A stretch of DNA of 64,000 nt from Apodospora peruviana (taxonomy: Eukaryota > Ascomycota > Sordariomycetes > Sordariales > Lasiosphaeriaceae). The stretch is from NCBI GenBank assembly GCA_033439685.1, contig JAUEDM010000002.1, positions 5,828,001 through 5,892,000 on the forward strand. Direction: 5' to 3'. The position numbers and the translations under genes are program-made. Of the stretch, positions 45,601-55,562 are shown piece by piece (the stretch's first letter is position 1; each line of letters begins with the position of its first letter). The notes below the pieces were generated by a model, which was not told where the DNA came from, did no database searches, and saw nothing but the letters and a program-made list of their open reading frames with translations.

Positions 45601-48600
45601 GCGATGACCCGAACAACGCGATGGAAGAAGCAGCGGACCAAAACCACCAGCCAGCAGTTGATGCGTTGCCATACGCCGTCAAGCACTGGCTGCACCACGC
45701 CAGCAAAGCGACCCTCGAAATCGCCGAGGAGATCAGCCACGAGGACGCCTTCTGGGAGCGTGACTCGCCGATCCGACAACAGTGGCTGCTGGAGTACACC
45801 GAGCTGACCAAGCAGTTCCTGGACGACTTCCAGCATTTCGATCACTCGAGCCTGACGGCGGTGCACGTCGCTGCGTCGATAGGTTTCAGGGAGCTAGTTG
45901 CCGCGCTGATCAGGAACGGCCACGAAAGCGACATACGCGAACGGGATGCCACGCGCAGCACGCCGCTTCATTACGCGGCCTGGTTTGGTCGGCCCCATAT
46001 CGTTGAGGTGCTGCTGGATAACGACGCCCTGGTTGATGACGGGGCCGACATCACGAAGATGACGCCGCTGCACATGGCTGCCTGCCAAGGGAACGTCGAG
46101 GTCATGGAACGACTGCTCAAGAGCAAGGCAGACCCGAATGCCATGTGCGATGAGCTTGGTCCGGTCATCAACGCGGCCATCATGTCGGGGAACCGCAAGG
46201 CCGTGGAGCTGCTCGTGGATGCCAAAGCGGATCTGTCCATCGACAGCGACGAGTTCGAATCCCCGCTGGCTCTGGCGTCCTTGTTTCCGGACAAGTCTAT
46301 GTTCGACTACCTCGTCAAGAGCTGTTCCGACAAACTCCCGGACAAGGAATACGAGAAGGCGCTGATCAAGGCTGCCGAGGAAGGCAGGGTGGACATCCTC
46401 GAGCAGTTGATATCGGGGCCGATCCAGTACTCTCGGGAATGCTACGAGCAGGCGCTGCGGGAGGCGGAACGGGAGTCCAACTGGGATATCATTCGTATCC
46501 TATTGAAGCAGCAGCCCGGGCTGGACTGCGTCAATCTCTTTAGAAAGGCGGCCACGGGGACTGGTCAGGTCCAGGATCAGATCCTCGCCGATATCTGGGA
46601 GTACACCAATGGGAGCATACCATCTGGCGTCCTAAACGGATGCTTGTACAGGGCTACGGACCTGGAGAAGGAGTCGACTGTTGAGCTGCTGTTGAGCTTC
46701 AAGGCCGATCCAAACACGAGAGGGCATGAATACGGGAACTGCCTGACAGCATCAGCATTTGACGGAACCATCAACATTACCAAGATGCTCATCAAAGCCG
46801 GTGCTGACGTGAATTCGCCGCACGGTTGGGCCCTGCAAGCAGCTGCAGCGGGTGGTCACTACCAGGTGGTTGACGAGTTACTCCGACAGGGCGCCGACGT
46901 CAACAACGTAGTCACCAACAACAACAGAATGCGGTCAGGGACAGCTCTGCAGGCGGCCTGTGAGGCCGGCAAGAGGGACGTCGTGGAGCTGCTTCTCCAA
47001 CACAACGCGAACCCCGACCTGGGCCCCGGACCCGGTTCATCCACCTGCCCGCTAATCGTCGCATCGCGCAAAGGCGAACAGGACATCTTTGAGTCGCTGG
47101 TCAACGCCAAGGCCGGCGTGGACGTCTTTGGTGGGCCGGAGAAGACGACGCCGCTGATCAACGCCGTCGGATGTCTCCCGCGGCAATCACTTGAACTGCT
47201 GCTGGACGCGGGCGCCGATATCAACCTCGCAGACAAACAAATCGGTGACACCGCCCTCATTGTTGCTTCACGCAAAGGAGACGCGGACCTGGTTGCGTTC
47301 CTGCTCGACAATGGAGCCGACATCTTACATTCCAACAAGCGAGGCGAGAACGCGCTGCAAGCTGCTGCGCTGGGGAGTCGTACCGAGTGTTTGGTCGTGT
47401 TGATCAACCACATGTCCAAGATCATGAGAGCTCTCAAAAAGGCCATTGGCGAGGGAAACACTGCTGTTGAGAATGTCATCAAAGCTGCTGCTGGCCAGAA
47501 CAGCGGCACAATCAGTGGTCCTATCCCAGATGAACCGGTTGCTGCCACGGTCCCACCCCCGCAAGAGGCTGCCCCAGAGGTCAATGGACAAGCCCCCGAG
47601 ACAGCCGTCGTCAAAGACCAACCCGACGACTCGTTCAAGATACTCGCCTCCGACTCGGACATGCCCGAGTACATGGTCGGCGCCCTACCAGACGAAATGG
47701 GCATCCCTATGGCCCTGCCGAGTCTCGGCCTGCCGCAGGGCTTCCACATCGCGTCACCTCCTCCCGGTTCGCCACCACCAATTCCGCCGATCCAGACACA
47801 AGAGCTTCATATTTTCGCCACCGCGGTAGCCCCCTACCATTCCCAGCAAGAGACAAGGGCCTGGACACCGGACAGCGCACCGTTGACCGGGACCACCGTG
47901 ACCAGCAGCACCCCCGGAGGCAGCGACAGCAGTCGTGCAACAAGCCCGGCCATCATCAGACGGAAGCCTGCGTCCGGAAAAAGAAACAGCGGCATGTTCC
48001 AGACAACACCTCTGTCTGGCAGAGGAGGACCTGGACAGAAACCTACCTCGAGACCATCATTTGATGTGCTACCGAGCCCGAGGTCGCACACGTTTCCTAC
48101 CAGTGGCCACTCGGTTGAACTGAACAGCAAGGAATCGTCGTCGTCACTTGGGCAGCTGCATCAGCAAGAAGATATCCGACCACTCTCGCAGAGTCCGCAG
48201 GGGATGCAGAATCCGTTTGTGCCACCGCCGCCTCCACTGCAGTCACCACCGAGTGAGCAGCAGCCCAGCAATCAGACGTATAATAGCAGCATGATCCAAT
48301 CCCAGCAACAGTCAAATCGGGCATCACTTCACCAGCCTTACAGCCCGCCGCCCCATTCCGCGGAAATCCAACCACAACCGTATAGCCCACCACCGCCCAC
48401 CAGTGTCAACCAGCTAGCCCAACAACCGCAGCAGCAGCAACAACAACAACATGGTTACTACGGCAGTTTCCAGCAGGCGAATGTCGATAACAACGGTAAC
48501 CGCCTAAGCAAGCAGATATCCAGTGGCAGGGTAGCAACGCAGGCGACCTCGCCGCCGATAAGCTATGACGGGGAAGGGTGGGGAGATTCCCCTGTTGTTG

Positions 48601-48776
48601 AGAGGTAAAGTACCACATTCCTTGTTGAAAGAGGATGAGATGAGGGGGCTAATGTGTTTGTGTTGTCCAGGCCGACCGAACATCTCAGGCATGCCATGAC
48701 GGATATTGTTGATCCGAAAAGGGGGTCGTCAGGGTTGGGGTGGATGACTACAGGGGGGAGGAATGGGAGTATTTAA
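42687..48776 (+). CDS. NLR-like STAND protein: alpha/beta-hydrolase, NACHT-type NTPase, ankyrin repeats
   Basis: Exons 42687-43033, 43085-43313, 43380-43463, 43533-48604, 48671-48776; 1,945 residues. Residues 1-110 are basic with four RRSGT-type repeats. A SesB-like hydrolase follows: 'DIVFVPGLAAHPEESW', nucleophile Ser in 'IIFIGHSMGGLVIAKAICYA' (about residue 212), then 'CVFFGTPFGGAPAA'. The NACHT P-loop is 'LWIRGSEGRGKTSATLAAL' (about 475-493). The Walker B site reads 'VYFVIHNLHVLPD' (about 590-602) instead of the usual acidic pair; 'VRWLFTSRNSRVI' follows. An acidic stretch near 870-925 leads to ankyrin repeats (about 990-1520; e.g. 'STPLHYAAWFGRPHIVEVLL'). The tail is rich in Pro, Gln and Ser. 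Fungal proteins of this build sense ligands with the repeats and activate the N-terminal effector, often in incompatibility or antagonist response. The ligand is unknown. Confidence 0.9.
43352..43372. repeat. Poly-A tract, 21 bases, in NLR-like intron 2
   Basis: Twenty-one A lie directly before the acceptor (GAAATAG) of the 66-nt intron 43314-43379, where a pyrimidine-rich tract would be expected. Splicing here is supported by the frame and by the GHSMGG hydrolase motif in the next exon. Confidence 0.85.
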
Positions 48777-49826
48777 TGATGGGTGACGGTCAGTGGATTG
48801 TCGTATTAGGTGATTGATGTGGTCGTCGGTGAGTTGTCATATAATATGGACCTTAATGTGGGCGAGAGTTGAAGAAACGGACGGCACAAAGATTAGGATA
48901 TGTTAGGTACCTTACCTAGATACTGGTGTCGGTAATCGCGGTTTGGATGTCTCAACACAAAGGGTTAATAATACCACAACACGTTGACAAAAAAGGCACT
49001 TGGCACAACCAGTTCAGTACCTACCTAGGTAGTTTGAGAATGAAGCGACACTCAACCTTGCAGTCTCTTGACTTTCCCAAGTGACAGCTAAACAGCGGAT
49101 GGATACGCGGACCGAAAAATTATGAATAAACATCATGTCTCCATCGGGTTTTGCCAACAGTCAATTGGACCGCACTTACGCGCCCTGCCAGGCTTAGCGC
49201 ATCTCCTCCCACTGTATTACAACGCTGGAGAAACGGCCCCCTTTCGTCAAGCGCCGATACAGAGGCTGGATCCACCACTCTTGATTTGACTTCCTCCGCT
49301 CATCGGTGTCGATGGCTTTATTGCTGCTTTTCGTCAACAAACCCGTAGTAAGGCCCGAGATTGGATCCAGACAGAAACCCGCTAATGCGTTACCAAGCAC
49401 CGGTCTGAGATCAATGATTCAAAAAACTCGGAGAACACTCGGCTGACCTAAACTGGAGATAATTAGTCCCCTCAGCTGTTGCTCGGCTGTAGCACTTTGC
49501 CTTGGAACAGAGAAAAAGTGCCAAATTCTCGACCCCGCTCGCTGCGTCTCTCATCGTGTCTTGGTTCGCTATTGCTAACTTCCAGGTTATTTTCGGGGAT
49601 TTTCGTGGCGTACGGCACTTGGATGCGAGTGAGTGTCATGTGCAGTGCCGGATCAAGTGACATAATTGACAGCAGGCCATGTGGTGGTGGTGGTGGTGGT
49701 GGTGGTGATGGTGGTGGTCTAGTATAAGGCAGCCTTAGTTTAACTTTGTCTCGGGATTCATTCTGTTCCTCATCACTTTCTCAAACATCTTCACAGACGT
49801 CACAACTACTGCAACCAAAATCAACC
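48777..49826. other. Intergenic region with cupin gene promoter
   Basis: About 1 kb. The right end carries a GTG microsatellite (49681-49718), a TATAA at 49723-49727 and a pyrimidine-rich leader before the cupin start. Several TACCTAGGTA-like palindromes occur near 48905 and 49020; these are common in such genomes. Confidence 0.5.
49681..49718. repeat. (GTG)n microsatellite
   Basis: Trinucleotide GTG/GGT repeat of 38 bases with one interruption (GAT), about 110 bp before the cupin gene and next to its TATA-like box. Confidence 0.85.
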
Positions 49827-50254
49827 ATGCCTCTCACACACAAGCCTGCGGCCCAGTCCGGCACTGTTCCAAAACTCTTCCCTGATGTCTCGAATGTCTT
49901 TCTCGGAGGTAAGCATCTAGTCATCTCACCGGGCACCAATCAGATCAGCGCTGGCTGGCGGAAACGCTAACTATGGTTTGTCTGGGTTAAGACGTAGTCG
50001 CGACCTCATCAGAAACCGCCCCCATTGCGGCAGGCCTCTTCCGCATGGAAAAGGGCAAGCCGCTGGAGTACGAGTACACGTACGACGAGGTCAAGATCGT
50101 GCTCAAGGGCGACTGCCAGATCACCGACGAGGAGGGCACCACTGTTCTCGCCAAGCCGGGTGACGTCTTCATGTTCCCCAAGGGTACAAAGGCTACCTTT
50201 GAGAGCCAGGACTACATGTTGGCGTTTTACTGCGGGCAGAGGCCAAAGTTGTGA
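49827..50254 (+). CDS. Small single-domain cupin (EutQ-like)
   Basis: Exons 49827-49908 and 49992-50254 with an 83-nt intron; 114 residues. The product begins MPLTHKPAAQSG and, across the splice, 'VFLGDVVATSSETAPIAAGL'. The beta-barrel is seen in 'FRMEKGKPLEYEYTYDEVKIVLKG' and 'LAKPGDVFMFPKGTKATF', matching the small cupins related to EutQ of bacterial ethanolamine use. The usual metal-binding His pair of motif 1 is absent here (the segment reads YEYTYDEVKIVL), so metal use is uncertain. In fungi these proteins stand alone, without other eut genes, and their role is unknown. No signal peptide. Confidence 0.85.
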
Positions 50255-50584
50255 AATTAGTTGAACGGATCGATTAGGGGTCATTTGTTTACATCACTTT
50301 TCTGCCGGGACTCTCAACTCGAAATGATTACCTAACTGAACCTTTTTGATACTCGGGGCTTGCAAGTGAACTGATTCGTGAGACTTCACGGACATGAGGC
50401 TTCCTTCGATGCTATACTTATGTCCTGTATGATGTATACCTTGGCCAAGACGGGCTGGTCAATCTATCCTTCTCTCCATATGCCATCTATGCTCATAAGC
50501 CACGACCCCAAGGATGCCAGGGAAATTTGGAGCTTGTTCTTCTGGATTCTTCTCGACTTCGCCTGGATTGCTGCCAAAGCGAAT
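50255..50584. other. Convergent 3' flanks of cupin and acyltransferase genes
   Basis: A 330-bp gap; nothing recognised. Confidence 0.5.
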
Positions 50585-52090
50585 TTACCCAACTACCCTC
50601 TTCACGAACCCCATCCAGTCCCCATCACGCAGTAACTCCTCCATAGCCACCCTCGACAGCGTAACCACCATCTCAAGCTCATCATCGCCACTCTCAGGCC
50701 GAACGGGCAAGACCAAACCGTGCGGAACCGGGGCCCAAGCACCTTGCACCCGCCGTATAGCATCAGCACGACAATCCGCCTCTTGACCAGGAAACCAGAA
50801 CCGTGCGTCGCGACCCAGGAAACCCCACGTATTGACTGAAAATCTCCCCGGCACCAGCGGATCGAGTGCCAAACCGAGACGTCCTGGGGGCGCCGACTCG
50901 AACAGGGCCGTTCGGGTCAGCACGAAGTCCTCGTCGACGGCGTGGTTGGCCGCCATGATGCTTTGTGCAATCTGGAGGATCTTGTTTGGGCATAGGCAAG
51001 CGTCAACGAGATCTTGCAGAGTAATATCGACACCTCCCATGCTGGTGGTGATGGGTACTGTGACCGAGTTGCCGAAGTAGGTCTTGCGCAGGTTGTCAGA
51101 GAACAGCTTCTTTCTCGGATCGAGCCAATCATGGGGGTTCCAGAACATTGGCTTTTGGTTGTTTGCAAGATGAGCTGTCGGTTCGACCGCCAGTCGTGCT
51201 TTGGTCGTGTGCGCCCATGTCAGTGCCGCCAGAACATAGAATTTGGATGTCTTGCTGGCCTTGATGATGGTAGACAGCTTGGAAGTGTCTATCACGAAGG
51301 TCATGCCGATGGCCTTCATTTTGCTCTGGTCCATGCCCGAGACGCCGTCGAGAGGTGGCATTGTTGGGCCTGTTGGTATAGGTAGGAGGCGGTACTCGGG
51401 ACAGGCCGCAAGCAGGGTATCGAACGACTGTCCATTCTTGTCTTGCTGGCTGCGAGGTAGATCCTTTGAGCAGCGAATGCTCTCGTCGGCGGGTCTTGCA
51501 GAACCAGTGGCAGTCTTGGATGTCTCAGCTGCAAATAGGTCTATGAAGATTGACAAGCAGCTTCCATCGCCGTACAAATGATGTAAGTTAACGAACAAGA
51601 GAAACCCTCCATTGATGTGCAGTATTCGGAGGTGAGAAACCGGCACCGGTTGACCTCCTTCCCCGAGTGGATTGTAGATGATGAACTCGGGGTTGACGAA
51701 GGCCTTGGCCGGAAATCCATCTTTATTTAGCTGGTCATACGATGCCTCAAAGTTCGTGGATATGACGTCAAAAGGAATGTAATCCGTCGAAGCAGTGTGG
51801 AGATATATAGCCTCTGGCTTCTCGGCCTCGCGTCTGTCTAGAATAAGTCGTCCGGCAAAGTCAGGGCGCTTGATAGCAAGACGATCGAGAGCGACCTTGA
51901 TGTGGTTGGATATCTCGTTCTGGCCGGTGACGGAGCTGTCGGCGGCAGGAAAACAGAGGGCGACGGAAATGTTATACACGAGTGATTGCGCTTGGTCCCA
52001 GGTCGATAGTCTTGTGACTGTGGCGGAACCAGTGGTCTGGACGCTGGCGAAGGGCTTGTTGCCGCGGTCAACGTCGTTGGTGTCGGCCAT
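50585..52090 (-). CDS. BAHD-type acyltransferase (trichothecene 3-O-acetyltransferase-like family)
   Basis: A single exon of 501 residues from the ATG at 52090 (MADTNDVDRG). The catalytic HHxxxDG motif is present as 'NLHHLYGDGSCL' (about residues 170-181), with the His as base. The second conserved block is weak: 'FSVNTWGFLGRDARFWFPGQ' replaces the DFGWG of plant enzymes, as in many fungal members. Such enzymes move an acyl group from CoA to an alcohol or amine of a small molecule, in the cytosol. The substrate cannot be told from sequence. It lies alone between the cupin and the STAND-N gene, 7 kb from the tailoring enzymes at the right edge. Confidence 0.85.
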   Translation of the reverse strand: MADTNDVDRGNKPFASVQTTGSATVTRLSTWDQAQSLVYNISVALCFPAADSSVTGQNEISNHIKVALDRLAIKRPDFAGRLILDRREAEKPEAIYLHTASTDYIPFDVISTNFEASYDQLNKDGFPAKAFVNPEFIIYNPLGEGGQPVPVSHLRILHINGGFLLFVNLHHLYGDGSCLSIFIDLFAAETSKTATGSARPADESIRCSKDLPRSQQDKNGQSFDTLLAACPEYRLLPIPTGPTMPPLDGVSGMDQSKMKAIGMTFVIDTSKLSTIIKASKTSKFYVLAALTWAHTTKARLAVEPTAHLANNQKPMFWNPHDWLDPRKKLFSDNLRKTYFGNSVTVPITTSMGGVDITLQDLVDACLCPNKILQIAQSIMAANHAVDEDFVLTRTALFESAPPGRLGLALDPLVPGRFSVNTWGFLGRDARFWFPGQEADCRADAIRRVQGAWAPVPHGLVLPVRPESGDDELEMVVTLSRVAMEELLRDGDWMGFVKRVVG

Positions 52091-53158
52091 GATGAGAGGT
52101 ATTAGCAAGGATGGGTTAAATTCGCACGAGGTTGCTTAGAGGTGGGAAAATTAAACGGAAAGAAAGGGCATGATGAGCGCGATTTATAGCGGAAGAAGGC
52201 CATGTGGCTCCATATGTTTAGTGAATGCAGAGGATGCTCCAAGGTCCTAGTAAATAAGGTAGTCCAGTGAATAAAGTAGTCCGGTGAATAAAGTAGTCCG
52301 GTGAATAAGGTAGCCCGACTATGATGGGATGAATCACTGAAGTCAGGAACACACCGAGGCCGATCATGATATGGGATCGAACAGTAAATACGTAAGCAAT
52401 ATTAGGGCTATCCATGGATGTGCTTCAAGGTCGGGGTTAGAAACCCATGGAATCGAAGTGCTTGCGTGAGTTCCTTCCTCCAGTAAACTGCATACAGTCC
52501 AGTTGTGCTGTGTTCCAGGTTTCCTCCGAGGGTTCCTTCCGCAAGTGGTCAGAATTCCGGAGCCGTGGCGTGTTTTGGCGCCAGATGGCTTCGCGTGGCA
52601 GGCGTGAGCCCACGTGAGTCGGTTCCGAAGGGAAGGCTCCGATCGAACGGCCAGGTCTCTTCGGTTTTAGTTGACTGCTCGCGTCAACCGAAATGATCAA
52701 ACATCCCTTTCCGAGATGGGTTCGGACTCGCGTAAGTTCCCCTTGGTGGGATACAAGCCAGTGGTAATTAATTACCTATAGTTACCTTTTGACCCAGATG
52801 GAGATATTTTATGGAAGGCATCACAACCGCCCATTATTAAACAGATACTCATGGACACAGGTGCTTCTTAAGCTGCCTTGCTATCATGGTATGCCTCTGG
52901 CTTAACAACTGCCAGTGAATATGACCGGTTACTCAGAGAGCCTTGCCTCTGATTCTAAGTATGCGGAGACGCTTGTTGCTACACAAGGACTGGAAATATT
53001 GAGTGACCAATTGTCTGCTTGCGGACCCCAGCTTCTGCAGCACTGCCTCAATAAGGCATTATTAGTGCCCAACCGGAGACATCTCCAAAATAACAATCAC
53101 AGCTGCTAGCCGCCATTCTTCCCCTCTTCCCAAGTCAGGTAATCAAGTAATTATCGCA
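52091..53158. other. Intergenic, 1.07 kb
   Basis: Holds the promoter of the acyltransferase, a 17-bp tandem repeat array (52251-52318) and the leader of the STAND-N gene. No gene seen. Confidence 0.5.
52251..52318. repeat. 17-bp tandem repeat, about four units
   Basis: Units of the form AATAAAGTAGTCCGGTG recur head to tail with few mismatches; the two middle copies are identical. It lies about 160-230 bp before the acyltransferase start. Confidence 0.8.
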
Positions 53159-55087
53159 ATGGACCCCCTCTCCATCACGGCCTCCATCGCGGGCATCGCT
53201 GGGGTGTGTATGCAAGCCGCCGGCTCCCTCGACACGCTCCGGTCCAAGTTCCAAAATGCCCACGTTACCATCACGGCGCTTTCATCGCAATGCCGCGCAA
53301 TCAGGACGGGCTTGTCGCAGCTACAGGTCCTTGTGATGCAGAATCACACGATTCGCGATCGGGCCGACATCATGCTCACGCTCGACACCACGCTCACCGG
53401 GTGCTTGGTCGTGTTGACGTGCTTTGAGGATTCCCTCGACAAGCTCAGCGACGCAGCAGCGCTGATGGAGAAGCCGAACATCGTGAGAAAATGGTGGACC
53501 AGGACGCGCATCGTGTGGAACGAGACTGAGATGAAGGAATATCTCTCGCTGCTTCAGGGACAGCAGTCGGCCGTCGCCTTTCTGGTCCAAGTGCTCCACA
53601 TGACCTCCATCGACGAGATCCTCGACCGAGTCAGAAACGGAAAGGGCCTGCTCGACAAGCAAGCCACCAAGGCCGCGTCACTGCGCCAGGCGAACCTCCA
53701 GCTCCAGATTGCCGATTCTGTCTTTGGTGACGGTCCCAGTAAAACCGCTGACACCATTTTCCGAGGTGACGGGGACACGGTGGCGGCCGGTGAAGGCGTC
53801 GAGTTTGAATTTGACAATACCGTCGTCAACTCAAAAGCCTACCGCCGTGTCATGGCGTTGGCGAAAGAGGTTGTCACCAAGAGGAGTACTACCAGCAGCA
53901 GCACGAGACCGCGGTCAATCATGAACCTCGAGAACATGAGCTTCGACTCAAGAACTCAATCAGAAAGTAATATTGAGACTTTGGATATCGAGAGAACAGC
54001 GATGACTCGTCCGCCGGTCTCTCCTCTGCCGTCCGTAAAGTCTGAGGAATTCCAACTGTCAAAACCCGCCGGCCGCAGCACTCTAGCAGTGGAGGCTGGC
54101 ACAACGGCGCCGGCAGAATATGGTATTGTTGAAAAAGACACAGCCCCGGAACGGCCCCAATCTGCGGCGGCTACGACAACAAGCCTGGGCGACGTGCTCA
54201 GATCAAAGCATAGTCAGATCGCGACCGTCCACGATATTGACTACTTCGACATGCGCTGCCAACGACTCTACGAGACCGTGTCGCAATGGGTCCTCCGCTT
54301 CTCCAAATTCTCCGACATGCGCGCCTGCCGTCTCACCAGCGAGCTGGAGGACGAGAAGCTTATCGACCGGCTCGACAACACCGTGCTCGACGGCTCGGAC
54401 GTCAATACTTACCTCGCCGACCGCGTCAAGCGGCGAGATGTCTTCACATCGATGACCATGACAATGATCTGGGAGTTCGTCTTCACCCGCTACCTCTTTG
54501 GGCTGGATCGCGAGCAACGCATGAAGCTCAAGGTGCTGGAGAAGCAACTGGGTGACGTCGGCCCGGCAAGTGTGGTCCGGACCTGGCGAGCCATCACTCT
54601 GAGCCTGCTCTCATACAGACCGTCGTTCAAGGCCCAGCGAACCGCAGATACCGTGGCCGTCACCGAGGCAATATTTGGCGTGCTGGCCAAGATCCTGCCA
54701 CCACCGTTAAACCTCGAGGAGCAGATTAGGACGCAGCTGCGCAGAGTCGTGGAGCAGTCGGTAGACTTGGCGATTGAGATGCGCACCCAGCCGGCAGAGC
54801 TCATAATGCTCCCTCCGCTGCAGCCAGAGTACGACGAGACGGGTGAGTTGGTCGCCAAGGTCATGTTTAACTCAAGCTTGATGAATCAGCCAGGAGGCAG
54901 CAGCGAGCCGGGAATGGCGGAAGGTCTCGAGGAGTTTCCGGTGAGGGTGGTCTTGTTTCCTTTGGTGGTGCAGAAGGGAATCATGGAAGGTGATGGCGAG
55001 GAAGAGGTTGTGGTGTTCCCAGCACAGGTTTTGGTGGCACAGCCGGGACCAAATAAGGTAGCTAATATTGATGGACATAGATCGTAG
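53159..55087 (+). CDS. Protein with fungal STAND-type N-terminal (Helo-like) domain, no NTPase
   Basis: A single exon of 642 residues. The start MDPLSITASIAGIAGVCMQA and the helical stretch to about residue 170 match the N-terminal domain found ahead of NACHT or NB-ARC modules in fungal STAND proteins and related to HeLo/HET-S-type cell-death domains. The rest lacks a P-loop. Residues about 195-345 are Ser/Thr-rich and probably disordered; residues about 355-560 form a helical domain ('DIDYFDMRCQRLYETVSQWV', 'YLADRVKRRDVFTSMTMTMI', 'FTRYLFGLDREQRMKLKVLE') that I know only from fungal proteins of unknown function. The neighbourhood (HET and NLR-like genes) fits a role in recognition or cell death, but this is inference. 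Confidence 0.75.
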   Translation: MDPLSITASIAGIAGVCMQAAGSLDTLRSKFQNAHVTITALSSQCRAIRTGLSQLQVLVMQNHTIRDRADIMLTLDTTLTGCLVVLTCFEDSLDKLSDAAALMEKPNIVRKWWTRTRIVWNETEMKEYLSLLQGQQSAVAFLVQVLHMTSIDEILDRVRNGKGLLDKQATKAASLRQANLQLQIADSVFGDGPSKTADTIFRGDGDTVAAGEGVEFEFDNTVVNSKAYRRVMALAKEVVTKRSTTSSSTRPRSIMNLENMSFDSRTQSESNIETLDIERTAMTRPPVSPLPSVKSEEFQLSKPAGRSTLAVEAGTTAPAEYGIVEKDTAPERPQSAAATTTSLGDVLRSKHSQIATVHDIDYFDMRCQRLYETVSQWVLRFSKFSDMRACRLTSELEDEKLIDRLDNTVLDGSDVNTYLADRVKRRDVFTSMTMTMIWEFVFTRYLFGLDREQRMKLKVLEKQLGDVGPASVVRTWRAITLSLLSYRPSFKAQRTADTVAVTEAIFGVLAKILPPPLNLEEQIRTQLRRVVEQSVDLAIEMRTQPAELIMLPPLQPEYDETGELVAKVMFNSSLMNQPGGSSEPGMAEGLEEFPVRVVLFPLVVQKGIMEGDGEEEVVVFPAQVLVAQPGPNKVANIDGHRS

Positions 55088-55562
55088 TTTCACTCTAGAA
55101 CTGGAAATGGAGTCCGAACTGACCGTCGAAAGGGCCTCACCTAGCTGTTTGCTGATTCGAGTTTTCTGCCGGAGTCGAACGGTGTCAGCACTTCTTGCCG
55201 TGTGTGAGACCGCGGTGTTGACGCTTGCATATTTGTGGTGGATTCGACCACTGGTTTCCCCTCGAGTGTAAAACCGAGTAGATACCTGGTCGACAGGTGC
55301 AAGAGCGAGAGAGACGGGGTCGTGTTGCGTTGCCAGGCGCAATACTCGCTGTAGCAGGTGCGAAACCTGCTGAGCCCAACTTTTTGGAGGAGCAGTGGAC
55401 AACTGCCAAGGTCAAACTTTTCAAATTCCTGTTGCTTCTTAGTGTCCGGTGCAAACTTACATTCTACCAGCGGCATAATCCGGACCTTCGAACGATCTCA
55501 AGACCGACACTGATTCAGACAGGAACCCAGACCCTCCAACCCATCAATCAAAGATTTATACG
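55088..55562. other. Intergenic between STAND-N and Gln-rich gene
   Basis: A 475-bp gap. A hairpin with stem GCAGG/CCTGC near 55356-55373 resembles a T arm but is not part of a tRNA. Confidence 0.45.

Noticed and set aside
48900..49035. TACCTAGGTA-like palindromes
   Set aside because: Short palindromes of this form recur across the window (also near 2460 and 1040) and look like background, not a specific element.
55340..55380. Hairpin GCAGG/CCTGC resembling a T arm
   Set aside because: The loop does not fit TTCRANY on either strand and there is no cloverleaf.
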